From the NCBI RefSeq assembly GCF_029223585.1, contig NZ_CP119423.1:3534001-3598000 (forward strand): a stretch of 64,000 bases of DNA. The letters run 5' to 3'. The notes under the pieces were generated by a model. That model saw nothing but the letters and a program-made list of their open reading frames with translations, was not told the DNA's origin and did no database searches. Positions 50,854-60,396 of the stretch are shown here, piece after piece (position 1 is the stretch's first letter; each line of letters starts with the position of its first letter). This DNA is from Photobacterium sp. DA100 (GTDB taxonomy: Bacteria > Pseudomonadota > Gammaproteobacteria > Enterobacterales > Vibrionaceae). A program made the translations under genes and the position numbers.

Positions 50854-51399
50854 TCAAATTTTCATTATTTGCTCACGATAATAACGTAACTCAGCGATCG
50901 AGTCGCGAATATCATCCAATGCTAAGTGGCTGCCCTTCTTACTAAAACCATCCAACACTTCTGGTTTCCAGCGACGCGTCAGCTCCTTAAGGGTACTGAC
51001 ATCCAAATAGCGGTAATGGAAATACTGCTCCAACTCAGGCATGTGCTTGTAGAGGAAACGACGATCCTGGCCAATGCTATTGCCGCAGATTGGTGACGCC
51101 CCTTTCGGTACCCACTGCTCCAGGAATGCGATAGTCTGGCGCACCGCTTCCTCTTCGCTCACCGTACTCTGACGGATCCTCTCAACCAGTCCGCTATTGG
51201 TATGGGTAGTGGTGCACCACTCATCCATCTTGGCCAGTTCGGTCTCAGGCTGATGAATCGCCAATACCGGCCCCTCCGCCAGAACATTGAGCTGTGCGTC
51301 AGTCACAATTGTCGCAATTTCAATGATTTTGTGGGTTTCGGGATCCAACCCGGTCATTTCTAAATCGATCCAAATTAGGTTCTGATCGCTGATCATCAT
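50854..51399 (-). CDS. orn: Oligoribonuclease
   Basis: DEDDh 3'-5' exoribonuclease that finishes RNA decay by degrading di- to penta-nucleotides, including pGpG from c-di-GMP. The 181-aa protein carries [20 protein letters not shown] (catalytic D and E), [19 protein letters not shown], the [14 protein letters not shown] motif and the histidine-containing [17 protein letters not shown]. Two starts (51399, 51396) are both ATG. It is divergent from rsgA, as in E. coli. Confidence 0.97.
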   Translation of the reverse strand: MMISDQNLIWIDLEMTGLDPETHKIIEIATIVTDAQLNVLAEGPVLAIHQPETELAKMDEWCTTTHTNSGLVERIRQSTVSEEEAVRQTIAFLEQWVPKGASPICGNSIGQDRRFLYKHMPELEQYFHYRYLDVSTLKELTRRWKPEVLDGFSKKGSHLALDDIRDSIAELRYYREQIMKI

Positions 51400-51537
51400 C
51401 GGATATTGCCTATTCTATGAGTAAACCATGTATGATAATACCAAACTAGCGTCCTTGCCGAGGCTGCAACTGCAGGTTTTTCGGCGGGCGACTCATCGGT
51501 ATATTACCGTAAGCCAACTTAACTGAACGATATTCTT

Positions 51538-52590
51538 GTGGCAAAAAAGAAAAAGCTTACTAAAGGTCAGAGCCGCCGAGTGCGCTCTAACCAAAACAAA
51601 CGACTGAAACGCGAAAAAGATGATATTCAGTGGGATGAAGCCCTGCTGGAGTCGGTCCGCGAAGGCTTGGTGATCACCCGATTCGGCCAACATGCCGACA
51701 TCGAGGATCCTGCAACCGGGATCATTCATCGCTGCAACCTGCGCCGGAGCATTCAAAGCCTGGTGTCAGGGGATCGTGTAGTCTGGCGGCCAGGTGTTGA
51801 GGCACTACAAGGCATCGCCGGTGTCGTAGAAGCCGTCCACGAGCGTAAATCGATGCTGACCCGCCCCGACTACTATGATGGTGTCAAAGCCGTAGCGGCA
51901 AACGTCAACCAGATCATCATTGTATCGGCGGTGTTGCCCGAGCTATCGCTCAATATAATCGATCGCTACCTGATCGCGGCCGAAACCGTCGGTATTCCCC
52001 CGTTGATTGTCCTCAATAAGGTCGATCTGCTTGAGGCCGATGAGCGCAAACAGGTTACAGAAACCCTCGCTTTGTACCAAGAGATTGGCTATGAAGTGCG
52101 CTTAGTCAGCTCGGAAACCGGCGAAGGGCTCGATCGCTTGCGCGAAGATCTCAAGGGCCATATCAGCATTTTTGCCGGCCAGTCCGGGGTCGGTAAATCG
52201 AGCCTAGTCAACGCCCTGATGCCTGAAGTGGACGCCGAGGTAGGGGATGTGTCAGAAAACTCCGGCCTTGGCCAGCATACGACCACTGCAGCGCGCTTGT
52301 ACCATTTCCCGGACGGAGGCGATCTGATCGACTCTCCGGGGGTACGAGAGTTTGGCCTGTGGCACCTCGAACCCGAGCAGGTCACCAAGGCATTCGTGGA
52401 GTTCCGCGATTATTTGGGCGGCTGTAAGTTCCGTGACTGCAAACACGGCAATGATCCGGGCTGTATCATCCGTGAAGCCGTGGAAGAAGGAAAAATCCAC
52501 CAGGCTCGCTATGACAGCTACCACAAAATCATCGACAGCATGTCCGAGAATGTCGCTAACCGCCAGTTCTCGCGCAACAAGCCTGATTGA
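51538..52590 (+). CDS. rsgA: Ribosome small-subunit-dependent GTPase RsgA
   Basis: Circularly permuted GTPase for late 30S maturation. The 350-aa protein begins at GTG 51538 ([20 protein letters not shown]). An OB fold is followed by the permuted G motifs: G4 NKVDLL, then G1 [14 protein letters not shown] and G3 [11 protein letters not shown]. The C-terminal zinc site has [15 protein letters not shown] stable GCTCCCCG/CGGGGAGC hairpin (52602-52623) lies after the stop, before psd. Confidence 0.97.
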   Translation: MAKKKKLTKGQSRRVRSNQNKRLKREKDDIQWDEALLESVREGLVITRFGQHADIEDPATGIIHRCNLRRSIQSLVSGDRVVWRPGVEALQGIAGVVEAVHERKSMLTRPDYYDGVKAVAANVNQIIIVSAVLPELSLNIIDRYLIAAETVGIPPLIVLNKVDLLEADERKQVTETLALYQEIGYEVRLVSSETGEGLDRLREDLKGHISIFAGQSGVGKSSLVNALMPEVDAEVGDVSENSGLGQHTTTAARLYHFPDGGDLIDSPGVREFGLWHLEPEQVTKAFVEFRDYLGGCKFRDCKHGNDPGCIIREAVEEGKIHQARYDSYHKIIDSMSENVANRQFSRNKPD

Positions 52591-52671
52591 TCTGTATAGC
52601 CGCTCCCCGCTTAGACGGGGAGCCATAACCTCGACAGCAAGTAACTGACTTTACCCGGTAAGTTAGGTATT

Positions 52672-53619
52672 ATGACGAGCCAAAGTTATAATTACGTAAC
52701 TACCTTGTTGAAAGACTCACTGTTTCTGGACGATACCGTGCACGACAATTTCAAAATCGGCTTGCAGTACTGCGCGCCAAAGCAAACCCTGACTCAACTC
52801 GCTGGCAAACTGGCCTCCCTGAAGGCTGGCAAACTCACTACCGCGGTGATCCGCTGGTTCATCCGCCAGTACGGCATTGATATGAATGAGGCACGTAACC
52901 CAGATCCTACGGCTTACGATACCTTCAACGACTTCTTTGTCCGTGAACTCAAAGACGGTGCCCGCCCAATCAATGACGATGCCGCAGTTATCTGCCATCC
53001 GGCCGATGCCTGTGTCAGCCAACTGGGTCCAATCACCGACGGTGCGCTTATCCAGGCAAAAGGCCACACCTATGAGGCCTTAGAGCTACTGGGTGGCGAC
53101 CAGGCACTGGCCGATGAATTCCAGGACGGCCACTTTGCCACGCTGTACCTGTCCCCGAAGGACTACCACCGCGTCCACATGCCGTGCGACGGCACCCTAC
53201 GCCATATGGTCTACATTCCGGGCGACCTGTTCTCGGTAAACCCACTGACCGCAAAAAATGTACCCAACCTGTTTGCCCGCAACGAGCGTGTGGTGTGCAT
53301 TTTCGACACCGACTTTGGCCCGATGGCCCAAGTCCTGGTCGGAGCAACGATTGTTGGCAGTATTGAAACGGTGTGGGCCGGTACCATCACCCCACCGCGC
53401 AGCCCGGAGATCCACCGCTGGAATTACCCAGCCGAGGGCGAACAAGCCATTACCCTGAAGAAAGGGGATGAAATGGGTCGCTTCAAGCTAGGCTCGACGG
53501 TGATCAACCTGTTCCCGAAAAATGCCATCGAGTTTGTCGACGGCCTAGAAGCCGGTGTCCCGACCCAAATGGGCAGTGCCTATGCAACCCGCGTTTCCGG
53601 CGAGCAACCAGAAGTCTAA
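52672..53619 (+). CDS. psd: Phosphatidylserine decarboxylase proenzyme
   Basis: Pyruvoyl membrane enzyme making phosphatidylethanolamine. The proenzyme cleaves itself at the LGST motif (LGSTVINLF, Ser near residue 275), creating the beta chain and the pyruvoyl alpha chain. [15 protein letters not shown] contains the catalytic His. From ATG 52672 the protein is 315 aa with ~20 residues more at the N-terminus than E. coli Psd (before NFKIGLQY); the true start may be slightly later, e.g. a GTG near 52738. It follows rsgA in the conserved order orn<>rsgA-psd. In E. coli mscM follows; here it does not. Confidence 0.95.
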   Translation: MTSQSYNYVTTLLKDSLFLDDTVHDNFKIGLQYCAPKQTLTQLAGKLASLKAGKLTTAVIRWFIRQYGIDMNEARNPDPTAYDTFNDFFVRELKDGARPINDDAAVICHPADACVSQLGPITDGALIQAKGHTYEALELLGGDQALADEFQDGHFATLYLSPKDYHRVHMPCDGTLRHMVYIPGDLFSVNPLTAKNVPNLFARNERVVCIFDTDFGPMAQVLVGATIVGSIETVWAGTITPPRSPEIHRWNYPAEGEQAITLKKGDEMGRFKLGSTVINLFPKNAIEFVDGLEAGVPTQMGSAYATRVSGEQPEV

Positions 53620-53637
53620 ATGGTTAACATTTTTGAA

Positions 53638-53667
53638 CAAAAAGGGCCTTCGACGGCCCTTTTTTTA
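53638..53667 (+). terminator. Rho-independent terminator of psd
   Basis: Stem AAAGGGCC-TTCGAC-GGCCCTTT with a T8 tail, 20 bases after the stop. Confidence 0.9.
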
Positions 53668-53753
53668 TGCAAAAAATTGACCATATCGAGGAAAATATCA
53701 CCACCCAAATAGTATGCTGGGATCAGTCAATAATATAAGCAAACCAACACACT

Positions 53754-55169
53754 ATGAAAAAAATCTCTGTCTCCCAGCTCGTTAAGCTGCTGGTCGCATT
53801 CGGGATCCCGCTCGGGATTCTGATGTTGCCAATTGATGCCATCCCTATCGCTGAATTAACTGTTTCCCAGCATCGCCTGCTGGCCATCTTCGCCCTGGCA
53901 GCCCTGTTATGGGTACTTGAGCCCGTTCCAGTCTTTGCCACCTCGATCCTGATCATTACCTCACAACTGATCATGATCTCCGACAGCGGACTGCATACCT
54001 TCCGCTCCCCGCCCGCCGGTCATGAAATGGGGGAGGTTCTCAAGTACACCGATATCCTCGGCTCATTCTCGTCACCTATTATCATCCTGTTCATGGGCGG
54101 ATTTGCCCTTGCGATTGCTGCCTCCAAATATGAGCTGGACAACAACCTGGCACGGGTCCTACTCAGACCGTTTGGCACCCAACCGAAGTATATTATGCTC
54201 GGCCTGATGCTGATCACCGCGGTGTTTTCGATGTTCATGTCCAACACCGCTACCACCGTGATGATGCTAGCCCTGCTGGCCCCCATCGTCGCTTCGGTTC
54301 CCAAGGGGGACGTAGGTATCAAGGCACTAGTGCTGTGTATCCCGATCGCCGCCAATACCGGTGGGATCGCGACCCCAATCGGCACACCGCCCAACGCCAT
54401 CGCCCTGCAATATTTAACCGGCGACAATGCCATCAGCTTCCTGGGCTGGATGATGATTGGCCTGCCATTTGTCATACTCCAACTGGCTTTTGCCTGGTGG
54501 TTACTGCAGAAGATGTTCCCATCGACCCAGACTCATATGCAGCTCCAGCTCAATGGCCAATTCCAGAAAAGCTGGCAGGCCATCGTGGTTTACATCACTT
54601 TCGCCCTGACCATTCTGCTCTGGATGACCAGCTCGCTGCATGGCATGAACGTCTATGTGGTGTCCATTATCCCACTTGCCGTATTCACCCTGACCGGGAT
54701 CATGGGTAAAGAAGAAATCAAGCTGATCAACTGGGAAGTACTTTGGCTGGTCGCCGGTGGTATCGCCATTGGCCTAGCTCTGGACAAGACTGGCCTGGCC
54801 AGCGCCCTAGCCCATGCGGTCGACTACGACGCGCTATCGCCGATTGCCGTGGTACTGACCCTGTCTATCATCTGCTGGCTGATGGCGAACTTCATGTCCA
54901 ATACCGCAACGGCCAACCTATTGATCCCGATTGCCGCTGCAGTTGCAGCATCGATGGAGAGCCTAGCATCACTCGGCGGCCTGCAGGGTGTACTGGTCGT
55001 CGTGGCCTTCTCGGCCTCGCTCGGTATGATCCTGCCGGTCTCAACCCCGCCAAACTCCCTGGCCTACTCAACCGGGCTTATTGAAAGTAAAGATATGGCC
55101 AAGACCGGCCTTATCATTGGCGTGGTCGGCCTTGCAGTGGTCTATCTCGGTGCAATGGTACTCACCTGA
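53754..55169 (+). CDS. DASS/SLC13-family sodium-coupled anion transporter
   Basis: A 471-aa inner-membrane carrier of the divalent anion:sodium symporter family, relatives of the Vibrio cholerae dicarboxylate transporter INDY. It has about 11 hydrophobic segments. The two inverted-repeat SNT motifs are present: MFMSNTATTVMMLALLAPIV near residue 160 and MANFMSNTATANLLIPIAAA near residue 380, each with a following TP-containing hairpin (GIATPIGTPPNAIAL; LPVSTPPNSLAYS). These bind sodium and the substrate carboxylates. Substrate (succinate, citrate, sulfate) cannot be decided. It stands alone. Confidence 0.9.
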   Translation: MKKISVSQLVKLLVAFGIPLGILMLPIDAIPIAELTVSQHRLLAIFALAALLWVLEPVPVFATSILIITSQLIMISDSGLHTFRSPPAGHEMGEVLKYTDILGSFSSPIIILFMGGFALAIAASKYELDNNLARVLLRPFGTQPKYIMLGLMLITAVFSMFMSNTATTVMMLALLAPIVASVPKGDVGIKALVLCIPIAANTGGIATPIGTPPNAIALQYLTGDNAISFLGWMMIGLPFVILQLAFAWWLLQKMFPSTQTHMQLQLNGQFQKSWQAIVVYITFALTILLWMTSSLHGMNVYVVSIIPLAVFTLTGIMGKEEIKLINWEVLWLVAGGIAIGLALDKTGLASALAHAVDYDALSPIAVVLTLSIICWLMANFMSNTATANLLIPIAAAVAASMESLASLGGLQGVLVVVAFSASLGMILPVSTPPNSLAYSTGLIESKDMAKTGLIIGVVGLAVVYLGAMVLT

Positions 55170-55188
55170 TAATACCGGCTCCCAAACT

Positions 55189-55214
55189 GTGAAGGCGGCA
55201 TATGCCGCCTTCAC
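55189..55214 (+). terminator. Perfect palindrome after the DASS gene, probable terminator
   Basis: A 26-bp perfect palindrome (GTGAAGGCGGCAT and its complement) 20 bases past the stop. It lacks a T-tract, so it may be Rho-assisted or protect the 3' end. Confidence 0.5.
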
Positions 55215-55409
55215 ACAAGCTAACGATTTCGAAGCGTCAATAGCACATTTCTGTTAACACGATCACTTTAATTATGTGAATTATCCATGATGATCATTCA
55301 CCTTCCGCCAAGGGGGTTTTCGCTTTGCCCCTGGCCCACATCGCTCCGCTAAACACACCGGAAATGCCACCTCTATAACACCAACATCAGGCAGCCGAGA
55401 GAGATAACC

Positions 55410-57293
55410 ATGAAGCTAACGATCAAACATAAGATTCAACTGGCGATTGCAGTGATTATCGCCACCGTCAGTGCCGTCCAGGCCTGGATTTCCATCTCCC
55501 AGCTCCGGCAGGAGACCACCACCGCCATCAACAACCAGATGCGCGATATTGCCCAGGGCACCAGCAGCAATATCAGCGACTGGCTCAGCATCCGCAGCGA
55601 TATGATGCAGGCCAACGAGTCTCTGATCGCCAACCAGGAGAATGTCGACCGCGAACTGTTGCTGACTAAGCGGGCCGGCCAGTTCCTGTCCGTCTACGCC
55701 GGTTTCAATGATGGTACGATCGCCTATGGCGATAAAGCCGAAGACTGGCCAGGGGATTATGACCCGCGCACCCGGCCCTGGTACCAAGATGCCATGCGCC
55801 AAAATGGTCTGATCCTGACCGAACCTTACGAGGACTTCGATGGCAGCATGGTGGTCAGCTTTGCCAAAGCCTTCGAGGGCCAGTACCGCGGCGTACTGGC
55901 CGCCGATCTGACCATCACCGACATTATCGACCAGGTCCTCAACTTGCAGCTGGACAACAACGGTTTCGCCTTCTTAGTCGATGGCAGCAACAATATCGTC
56001 GCCTACCGCGATGAGTCACTCAGCCAGCAGCCGTTGACCCAGCTGGACCGGGATCTGACCCCGCAGTTGCTCCAGCAGTTGGTGGCCAACCCGGCTATCC
56101 ACACCTTCTACCTCGATAGCGACGGCAAAGACAAGCTGATCTATGCCACTCCCATCGCCGGTACTGACTGGACCCTCGCCTTGGTGGAAGACAAGGACCT
56201 AGCATTTGCTTCCATCGGCGAGCAGATCACCTTTGTCCTGCTGGCCTCCGTCGGTCTATATATAGTTATTGCGGCAATCGCCACCCTTATTATCAACAAC
56301 CTGCTTCGCCCGCTATCACACCTGAGCGACTCGGTCGCCCAATTGGCCGAGGGCCAGGGTGATCTTACCCAGCGGATCGATATCGAGAGGATGGACGAAA
56401 TCGGCATACTGGCCGACAACATGAACCGCTTCCTCGGCCAGCTGCAAACCATGATCAAAGGCGTGGTCAGCCAGTCAAACCGCCTCGGCGAGCAGGCTGA
56501 GCTGTCCGCCCGGCAAACCGAGCAAGCGAACCTGAAGGTCAACGAGCAACAGAACGACATCAACCAGATTGCCACCGCCATCCACGAGATGTCAGCCACC
56601 TCTGCCGAGGTGGCCAGCCATGCCGAAATGACGGCAGCCGCGGCTCAGGCTTCCACCAGCTCTTGCGAGCAGGGACAGGGGGTGATCAGCCAAAACCGCA
56701 ACGCCATTACCTCGCTGGCCACCCAGGTACAGGACGCAGCCAGCGTGATCCACGAACTGGAAAATAATGCCCAGAACATCAATCAGATCCTGTCGACTAT
56801 CCAGGGCATTGCCGAGCAGACTAACTTACTGGCCCTCAACGCCGCCATTGAAGCGGCCCGGGCGGGCGAGCAAGGACGCGGCTTTGCTGTTGTTGCCGAT
56901 GAAGTGCGAGTGTTGAGCCAGCGCACCCATGATTCGACGGAGGAAATCCGGGCGATGATCGAAACCCTGCAGCAAAACACCCGCCAGGCCGTCGACAGTA
57001 TGCAGGCCAGCACCAACCTGGCCGGAGAAAGTGTGGGGTTTGCCGAAGCCGCCAGCGATAGCCTGAGCCAAATCACCCAGGCGATCAGCGAAATCTCGGA
57101 TATGGCCACCCAGATCGCCAGCGCCGCCGAAGAGCAGCGTGCCGTCAGCGAAGACATCAGCCGTAACACCCAGGCCATCAAGGATGTATCCGATCACCTG
57201 TCGGTCCAAACCGATGCCGTCACCGACAGTGCCAGGGAGATGCATGCCACCGCCGCCAGCATGTGCCGTGATGTATCGCGCTTTAGGGTCTGA
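55410..57293 (+). CDS. Methyl-accepting chemotaxis protein with dCache sensor
   Basis: A 627-aa chemoreceptor. N-terminal helix ([20 protein letters not shown]), a periplasmic double-Cache region (residues ~35-270; [20 protein letters not shown] and [20 protein letters not shown] are typical), a second helix near 275-297, a HAMP domain ([20 protein letters not shown]) and the cytoplasmic signalling hairpin with the near-invariant tip [20 protein letters not shown]. There is no C-terminal CheR/CheB pentapeptide. The ligand is unknown; dCache receptors often sense amino acids or organic acids, and the upstream gene is an anion transporter. Confidence 0.93.
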   Translation: MKLTIKHKIQLAIAVIIATVSAVQAWISISQLRQETTTAINNQMRDIAQGTSSNISDWLSIRSDMMQANESLIANQENVDRELLLTKRAGQFLSVYAGFNDGTIAYGDKAEDWPGDYDPRTRPWYQDAMRQNGLILTEPYEDFDGSMVVSFAKAFEGQYRGVLAADLTITDIIDQVLNLQLDNNGFAFLVDGSNNIVAYRDESLSQQPLTQLDRDLTPQLLQQLVANPAIHTFYLDSDGKDKLIYATPIAGTDWTLALVEDKDLAFASIGEQITFVLLASVGLYIVIAAIATLIINNLLRPLSHLSDSVAQLAEGQGDLTQRIDIERMDEIGILADNMNRFLGQLQTMIKGVVSQSNRLGEQAELSARQTEQANLKVNEQQNDINQIATAIHEMSATSAEVASHAEMTAAAAQASTSSCEQGQGVISQNRNAITSLATQVQDAASVIHELENNAQNINQILSTIQGIAEQTNLLALNAAIEAARAGEQGRGFAVVADEVRVLSQRTHDSTEEIRAMIETLQQNTRQAVDSMQASTNLAGESVGFAEAASDSLSQITQAISEISDMATQIASAAEEQRAVSEDISRNTQAIKDVSDHLSVQTDAVTDSAREMHATAASMCRDVSRFRV

Positions 57294-57320
57294 TGTCCCC
57301 CGGTATTGTTCTTACTTTCC

Positions 57321-57350
57321 AAAGCCGCCCTGCCGGGTGGCTTTCTTTTG
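57321..57350 (+). terminator. Terminator of the chemoreceptor gene
   Basis: Stem AAAGCCGCCC / GGGTGGCTTT (one G-U pair) followed by TCTTTTG, 28 bases past the stop. Confidence 0.65.
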
Positions 57351-57515
57351 CCTGTTACCTCGCAAATCCAAAAAATAGGTTTTCATTTCCCCTCCGCTTT
57401 TTTCTCCATTACTGGATATGGCTGCCAATTCCGACGCCTTCCCCTCCACAGTCGCCCGCAACCACTACACTATGCACGGAAGCAAATTAAACAGAACATA
57501 CAGCGAGGATCGAAC

Positions 57516-58241
57516 ATGAAATCACGGCCTTTCAAAGCCCTACTGCTCACCATGGCGGCGGCATCACTGACCAATGCCCAAGCGGCGGACTGGAGCTATA
57601 CGGGAGAGCACGGCGTTGATCACTGGGGCAAGCACTTTACCACCTGCGGCGAGGGAGCCAACCAGACCCCGATCGATATCAAGCGTACTATCAAGGCGGA
57701 GCTGGCTCCGCTGCATATCGACTACCAGGGCAAGGTCCGCGAGGTGATCAACAACGGCCATACCGTGCAGGCCAATGTCGAGGGCAAGAACCAGTTGATC
57801 ATCGACGGCCAAACCTTCGATCTCCAGCAGTTCCACTTCCATACCCCGTCGGAAAACTTTATTGCCGGCAAGCAATTCCCGCTTGAGGTGCATTTTGTCC
57901 ATGCCAATGCCGAGGGCCAACTGGCAGTGGTCGCCGCGATGTTCAAGACAGGTCCTAGGGGCAACGAGGCTTTCGATGGCCTGCTGGCAACAGTTCCCGA
58001 AAAAAACCAAACCGTACCACTCGACAACGCCCTGAACCCGGCGGATCTGCTGCCGAGGGAGCGTGAGTATTACCGCTTCAGCGGCTCGCTGACCACCCCG
58101 CCATGCAGCGAAGGGGTGCGCTGGTTTGTGATGCGCGAAGCCCAAACCGGTACCGAGCAGCAAATCGACAGCCTGCACCAGGTGATGGGCGACAATGCCC
58201 GCCCGCTGCAGCCGCTCAATGCCCGGGTAGTGCTGGAATAA
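57516..58241 (+). CDS. Alpha-class carbonic anhydrase, periplasmic
   Basis: Zinc enzyme interconverting CO2 and bicarbonate. Start ATG 57516 follows GCGAGGA and gives a signal peptide (MKSRPFKALLLTMAAASLTN, cleavage after AQA). The 241-aa protein has the alpha-CA N-terminus WSYTGEHGVDHWG, QTPIDI, the zinc ligands in LQQFHFHTPSEN and LEVHFVHANAEG, and the active-site floor SGSLTTPPCSEGVRWFVM. Upstream in-frame sequence is not coding. It stands alone; a weak CCGGCGC/GCGCCGG hairpin at 58272-58295 may end it. Confidence 0.95.
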   Translation: MKSRPFKALLLTMAAASLTNAQAADWSYTGEHGVDHWGKHFTTCGEGANQTPIDIKRTIKAELAPLHIDYQGKVREVINNGHTVQANVEGKNQLIIDGQTFDLQQFHFHTPSENFIAGKQFPLEVHFVHANAEGQLAVVAAMFKTGPRGNEAFDGLLATVPEKNQTVPLDNALNPADLLPREREYYRFSGSLTTPPCSEGVRWFVMREAQTGTEQQIDSLHQVMGDNARPLQPLNARVVLE

Positions 58242-58419
58242 GCGCTTAGCCTTAGTGTATTGCCACGATAACCGGCGCAGTGACTGACGCGCCGGCATTT
58301 CCCGTATTTTTTCCCGCTGGCCAAAGCCCTTATCCGACAATCTCCTTGCGTCCCATTGCGGATATCCCGCAAGATCCCCTTTACCAATAAGGATATCGCC
58401 ACACGATTCAAGGATAAGC

Positions 58420-58572
58420 ATGAACTACGAATGGCTGGCTCTGCTTTCCTCAACCTCGCCGATCATGATCCTGCCACTTTTATGGCTACACACAAGGCAG
58501 CGGCCACCTACAGCTGCCTGGCTTGGTGCCGTAATCGCAGTGCTGAGTACCATGATGATACTGGCGCACTAA
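58420..58572 (+). CDS. Putative 50-residue membrane protein
   Basis: A short frame ATG 58420 to TAA 58572, preceded by AAGGATAAGC at suitable spacing. The product has two hydrophobic segments (SPIMILPLLWLH and AAWLGAVIAVLSTMMILAH) split by a polar TRQRPPT loop, so a small inner-membrane hairpin is likely. I know no relatives. It is downstream of the carbonic anhydrase gene, convergent with epmA. Support is the ribosome-binding site and composition only. Confidence 0.5.
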   Translation: MNYEWLALLSSTSPIMILPLLWLHTRQRPPTAAWLGAVIAVLSTMMILAH

Positions 58573-58776
58573 TCACAAGTGATAATTATTTGCATTTGAA
58601 TGGAAGTTTGATTATGCTTTGACCTGTTTGGTTAAGGCGCCTTGGAATCCGCCCCTGCGACGACACCACAACGAGAGATACGATAGTCCGCATAATACTG
58701 GCTGTTCCCCCAGCTTGATTGGCCGCGGCAGCGATACCCTCCTGCCACCAGGGGTATGAACCTTTTCGGTCAGCAG

Positions 58777-58807
58777 AAACAAACCGCGCGGCAATCTTGC
58801 CGCGCGG
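58777..58807 (-). terminator. Probable terminator of epmA
   Basis: An 11-bp stem CCGCGCGGCAA / TTGCCGCGCGG with a two-base loop; the minus-strand transcript continues TTTGTTTCT, about 60 bases past the epmA stop. Confidence 0.65.
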
Positions 58808-58868
58808 CTCATTGGTCCAGCGACTCACCAAGTAGCGAGCCTTCCTCGCCAGCCCTCAAGATCAGCGA

Positions 58869-59840
58869 TCAGGCGATAGTGATCGGAAACGCACTGACTT
58901 GATCAATGTGATCCACCCCCAACGACAGCATGATCAAACGATCCACCCCGAGGGCAACACCGGCGCAATCCGGGAACCCAGCGCGCAGCGCTTCGACCAA
59001 GTGCATATCGATAGGCTGCGGGGACAACCCCATTTCTTGGCGCTTACGGTTATCAGCCTCAAAGCGGGACATTTGCTCATCGCCATCGGACAGCTCGTGG
59101 AAGCCATTGGCCAGCTCAACGCCCTTGAAGTACACCTCGAAGCGCTCGGCAACCCGACTATCCAGTGGGTTGATCTGGGCCAGTGCTGCCTGCGAGGCCG
59201 GAAAATCATAGACAAAAGCCGGCGTTTGCTGACCAATCTTCGGTTCGACCCCCACGCTGAACAGCAGCTGCAGCAAAGTATCGCGATCCTGCTCAGGCTC
59301 GGCAATATCGGCCAGCCCCAACCCGGCAGCGACGACCTTTAGCTCGGCCATGCTGCCTTCCAACGGGCAGACCCCCAGCACGTCAACAAAGGCCTGCTGG
59401 TAGGTCATCCGCTCGGCTTCGTCGCATTTCAGTACCAATTGCAGCAAGTCATCCATCTCATCCATAAGAGCATGATGATCAAAGCCAGGCCGGTACCACT
59501 CCAGCATAGTAAATTCCGGATTGTGAAAGCGGCCAGATTCTTCGTTACGAAACGATTTGCAAATCTGATAGATAGGCCCGCTACCCGCGGCCAGCAGCCG
59601 CTTCATATGGAACTCAGGGCTGGTCATCAGGTATAGCTGCTGACCGTCGGCATAACCCGGGCCGACAAAGGTCGTCTGGAAGGTGTGGAGATGGATGTCG
59701 GTCACCGTTGCCTGGCTCATCGCCGGGGTATCGACTTCCATTACCTCACGCAGGGTGAAGAAATCGCGGATCGCCGCCAGGATCGCCGCTCGTTGCTTGA
59801 GGCGGCCGAGAGGGGCTGTAGGTTGCCAGTGGGTAGTCAT
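58869..59840 (-). CDS. epmA: Elongation factor P--(R)-beta-lysine ligase EpmA
   Basis: Attaches beta-lysine to EF-P, needed for ribosomes to pass polyproline stretches. The 323-aa protein is a class II lysyl-tRNA-synthetase catalytic core without the anticodon domain. Motif 2 is [20 protein letters not shown], motif 3 is [15 protein letters not shown] near the C-terminus, and [16 protein letters not shown] is typical. It is divergent from frdA, the epmA-frdABCD order of E. coli. Confidence 0.96.
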   Translation of the reverse strand: MTTHWQPTAPLGRLKQRAAILAAIRDFFTLREVMEVDTPAMSQATVTDIHLHTFQTTFVGPGYADGQQLYLMTSPEFHMKRLLAAGSGPIYQICKSFRNEESGRFHNPEFTMLEWYRPGFDHHALMDEMDDLLQLVLKCDEAERMTYQQAFVDVLGVCPLEGSMAELKVVAAGLGLADIAEPEQDRDTLLQLLFSVGVEPKIGQQTPAFVYDFPASQAALAQINPLDSRVAERFEVYFKGVELANGFHELSDGDEQMSRFEADNRKRQEMGLSPQPIDMHLVEALRAGFPDCAGVALGVDRLIMLSLGVDHIDQVSAFPITIA

Positions 59841-60216
59841 AGCCTGAAATCATCAACAGTTATTAGGTGGATTGAAGCGCTATTTTACCCCATTCCCCAC
59901 CCGCTCACAGTGCTATTCGCCGCCGAGCGAGAGCGAACAGTTAAGGGAGAATAGAATATGAAATATTATGAAAATTCATGATCAGCAAGCTATCAAACCG
60001 TTCGCAAAACAACCCACAATAAGAAATACCACCGTAACAAAATAGCCACAAGAGTCGCATTAAAACAACATTCACTAGCAAAGCAAACATTTGCCAGCCG
60101 AATAAACTGTTCTTTATTAGCCACTTAGCAAGAAAGCCCGAAACACACCATTAATGAGCCAGAAACAAATCACACATTTTATTTCGTTTAATTAACAACC
60201 ATAAAACATTACAAAT

Positions 60217-60232
60217 TGTGACAATAATCACA
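60217..60232. promoter_or_regulatory. CRP-type binding site upstream of frdA
   Basis: Exact TGTGA-CAATAA-TCACA palindrome. It sits about 30 bases upstream of a TATACT -10-like element, close to the spacing of a class II activator site. Confidence 0.65.
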
Positions 60233-60340
60233 CTTCCTGTAATCCCCTTATACTTTTGGGCTATTTCATTTAAAAAGCTGCGTCTAAATCAAATTTTCTA
60301 TCGATATTGTTTCATAGAATGCCTCTAGGATTTCAAGGTT

Positions 60341-60364
60341 AAGTACGCTCAGGCGTACTTTTTT
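60341..60364 (+). terminator. Intrinsic terminator hairpin in the frdA leader
   Basis: Stem AAGTACGC / GCGTACTT with loop TCAG and a run of six T residues, 33 bases before the frdA start codon and just upstream of the GGAGG ribosome-binding site. It is either an attenuator or the end of a small leader RNA. Confidence 0.75.
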
Positions 60365-60396
60365 AAATTTTATCGTCTTACCTCCGGAGGATAGCT

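Larger units (their letters stand above)
59841..60396. other. Divergent region epmA/frdA with frd control elements
   Basis: 556 bp without genes. The left two thirds are AT-rich and hold the epmA promoter. A CRP-type site (60217-60232), a possible -10 box TATACT (60249-60254) and a terminator hairpin (60341-60364) lie on the frdA side. I find no FNR box (TTGAT-N4-ATCAA), which would have been expected for fumarate reductase. Confidence 0.6.

Noticed and set aside
60217..60232. FNR site for frd
   Set aside because: The sequence is TGTGA-N6-TCACA, a CRP-type site; FNR needs TTGAT-N4-ATCAA, which I could not find upstream of frdA.
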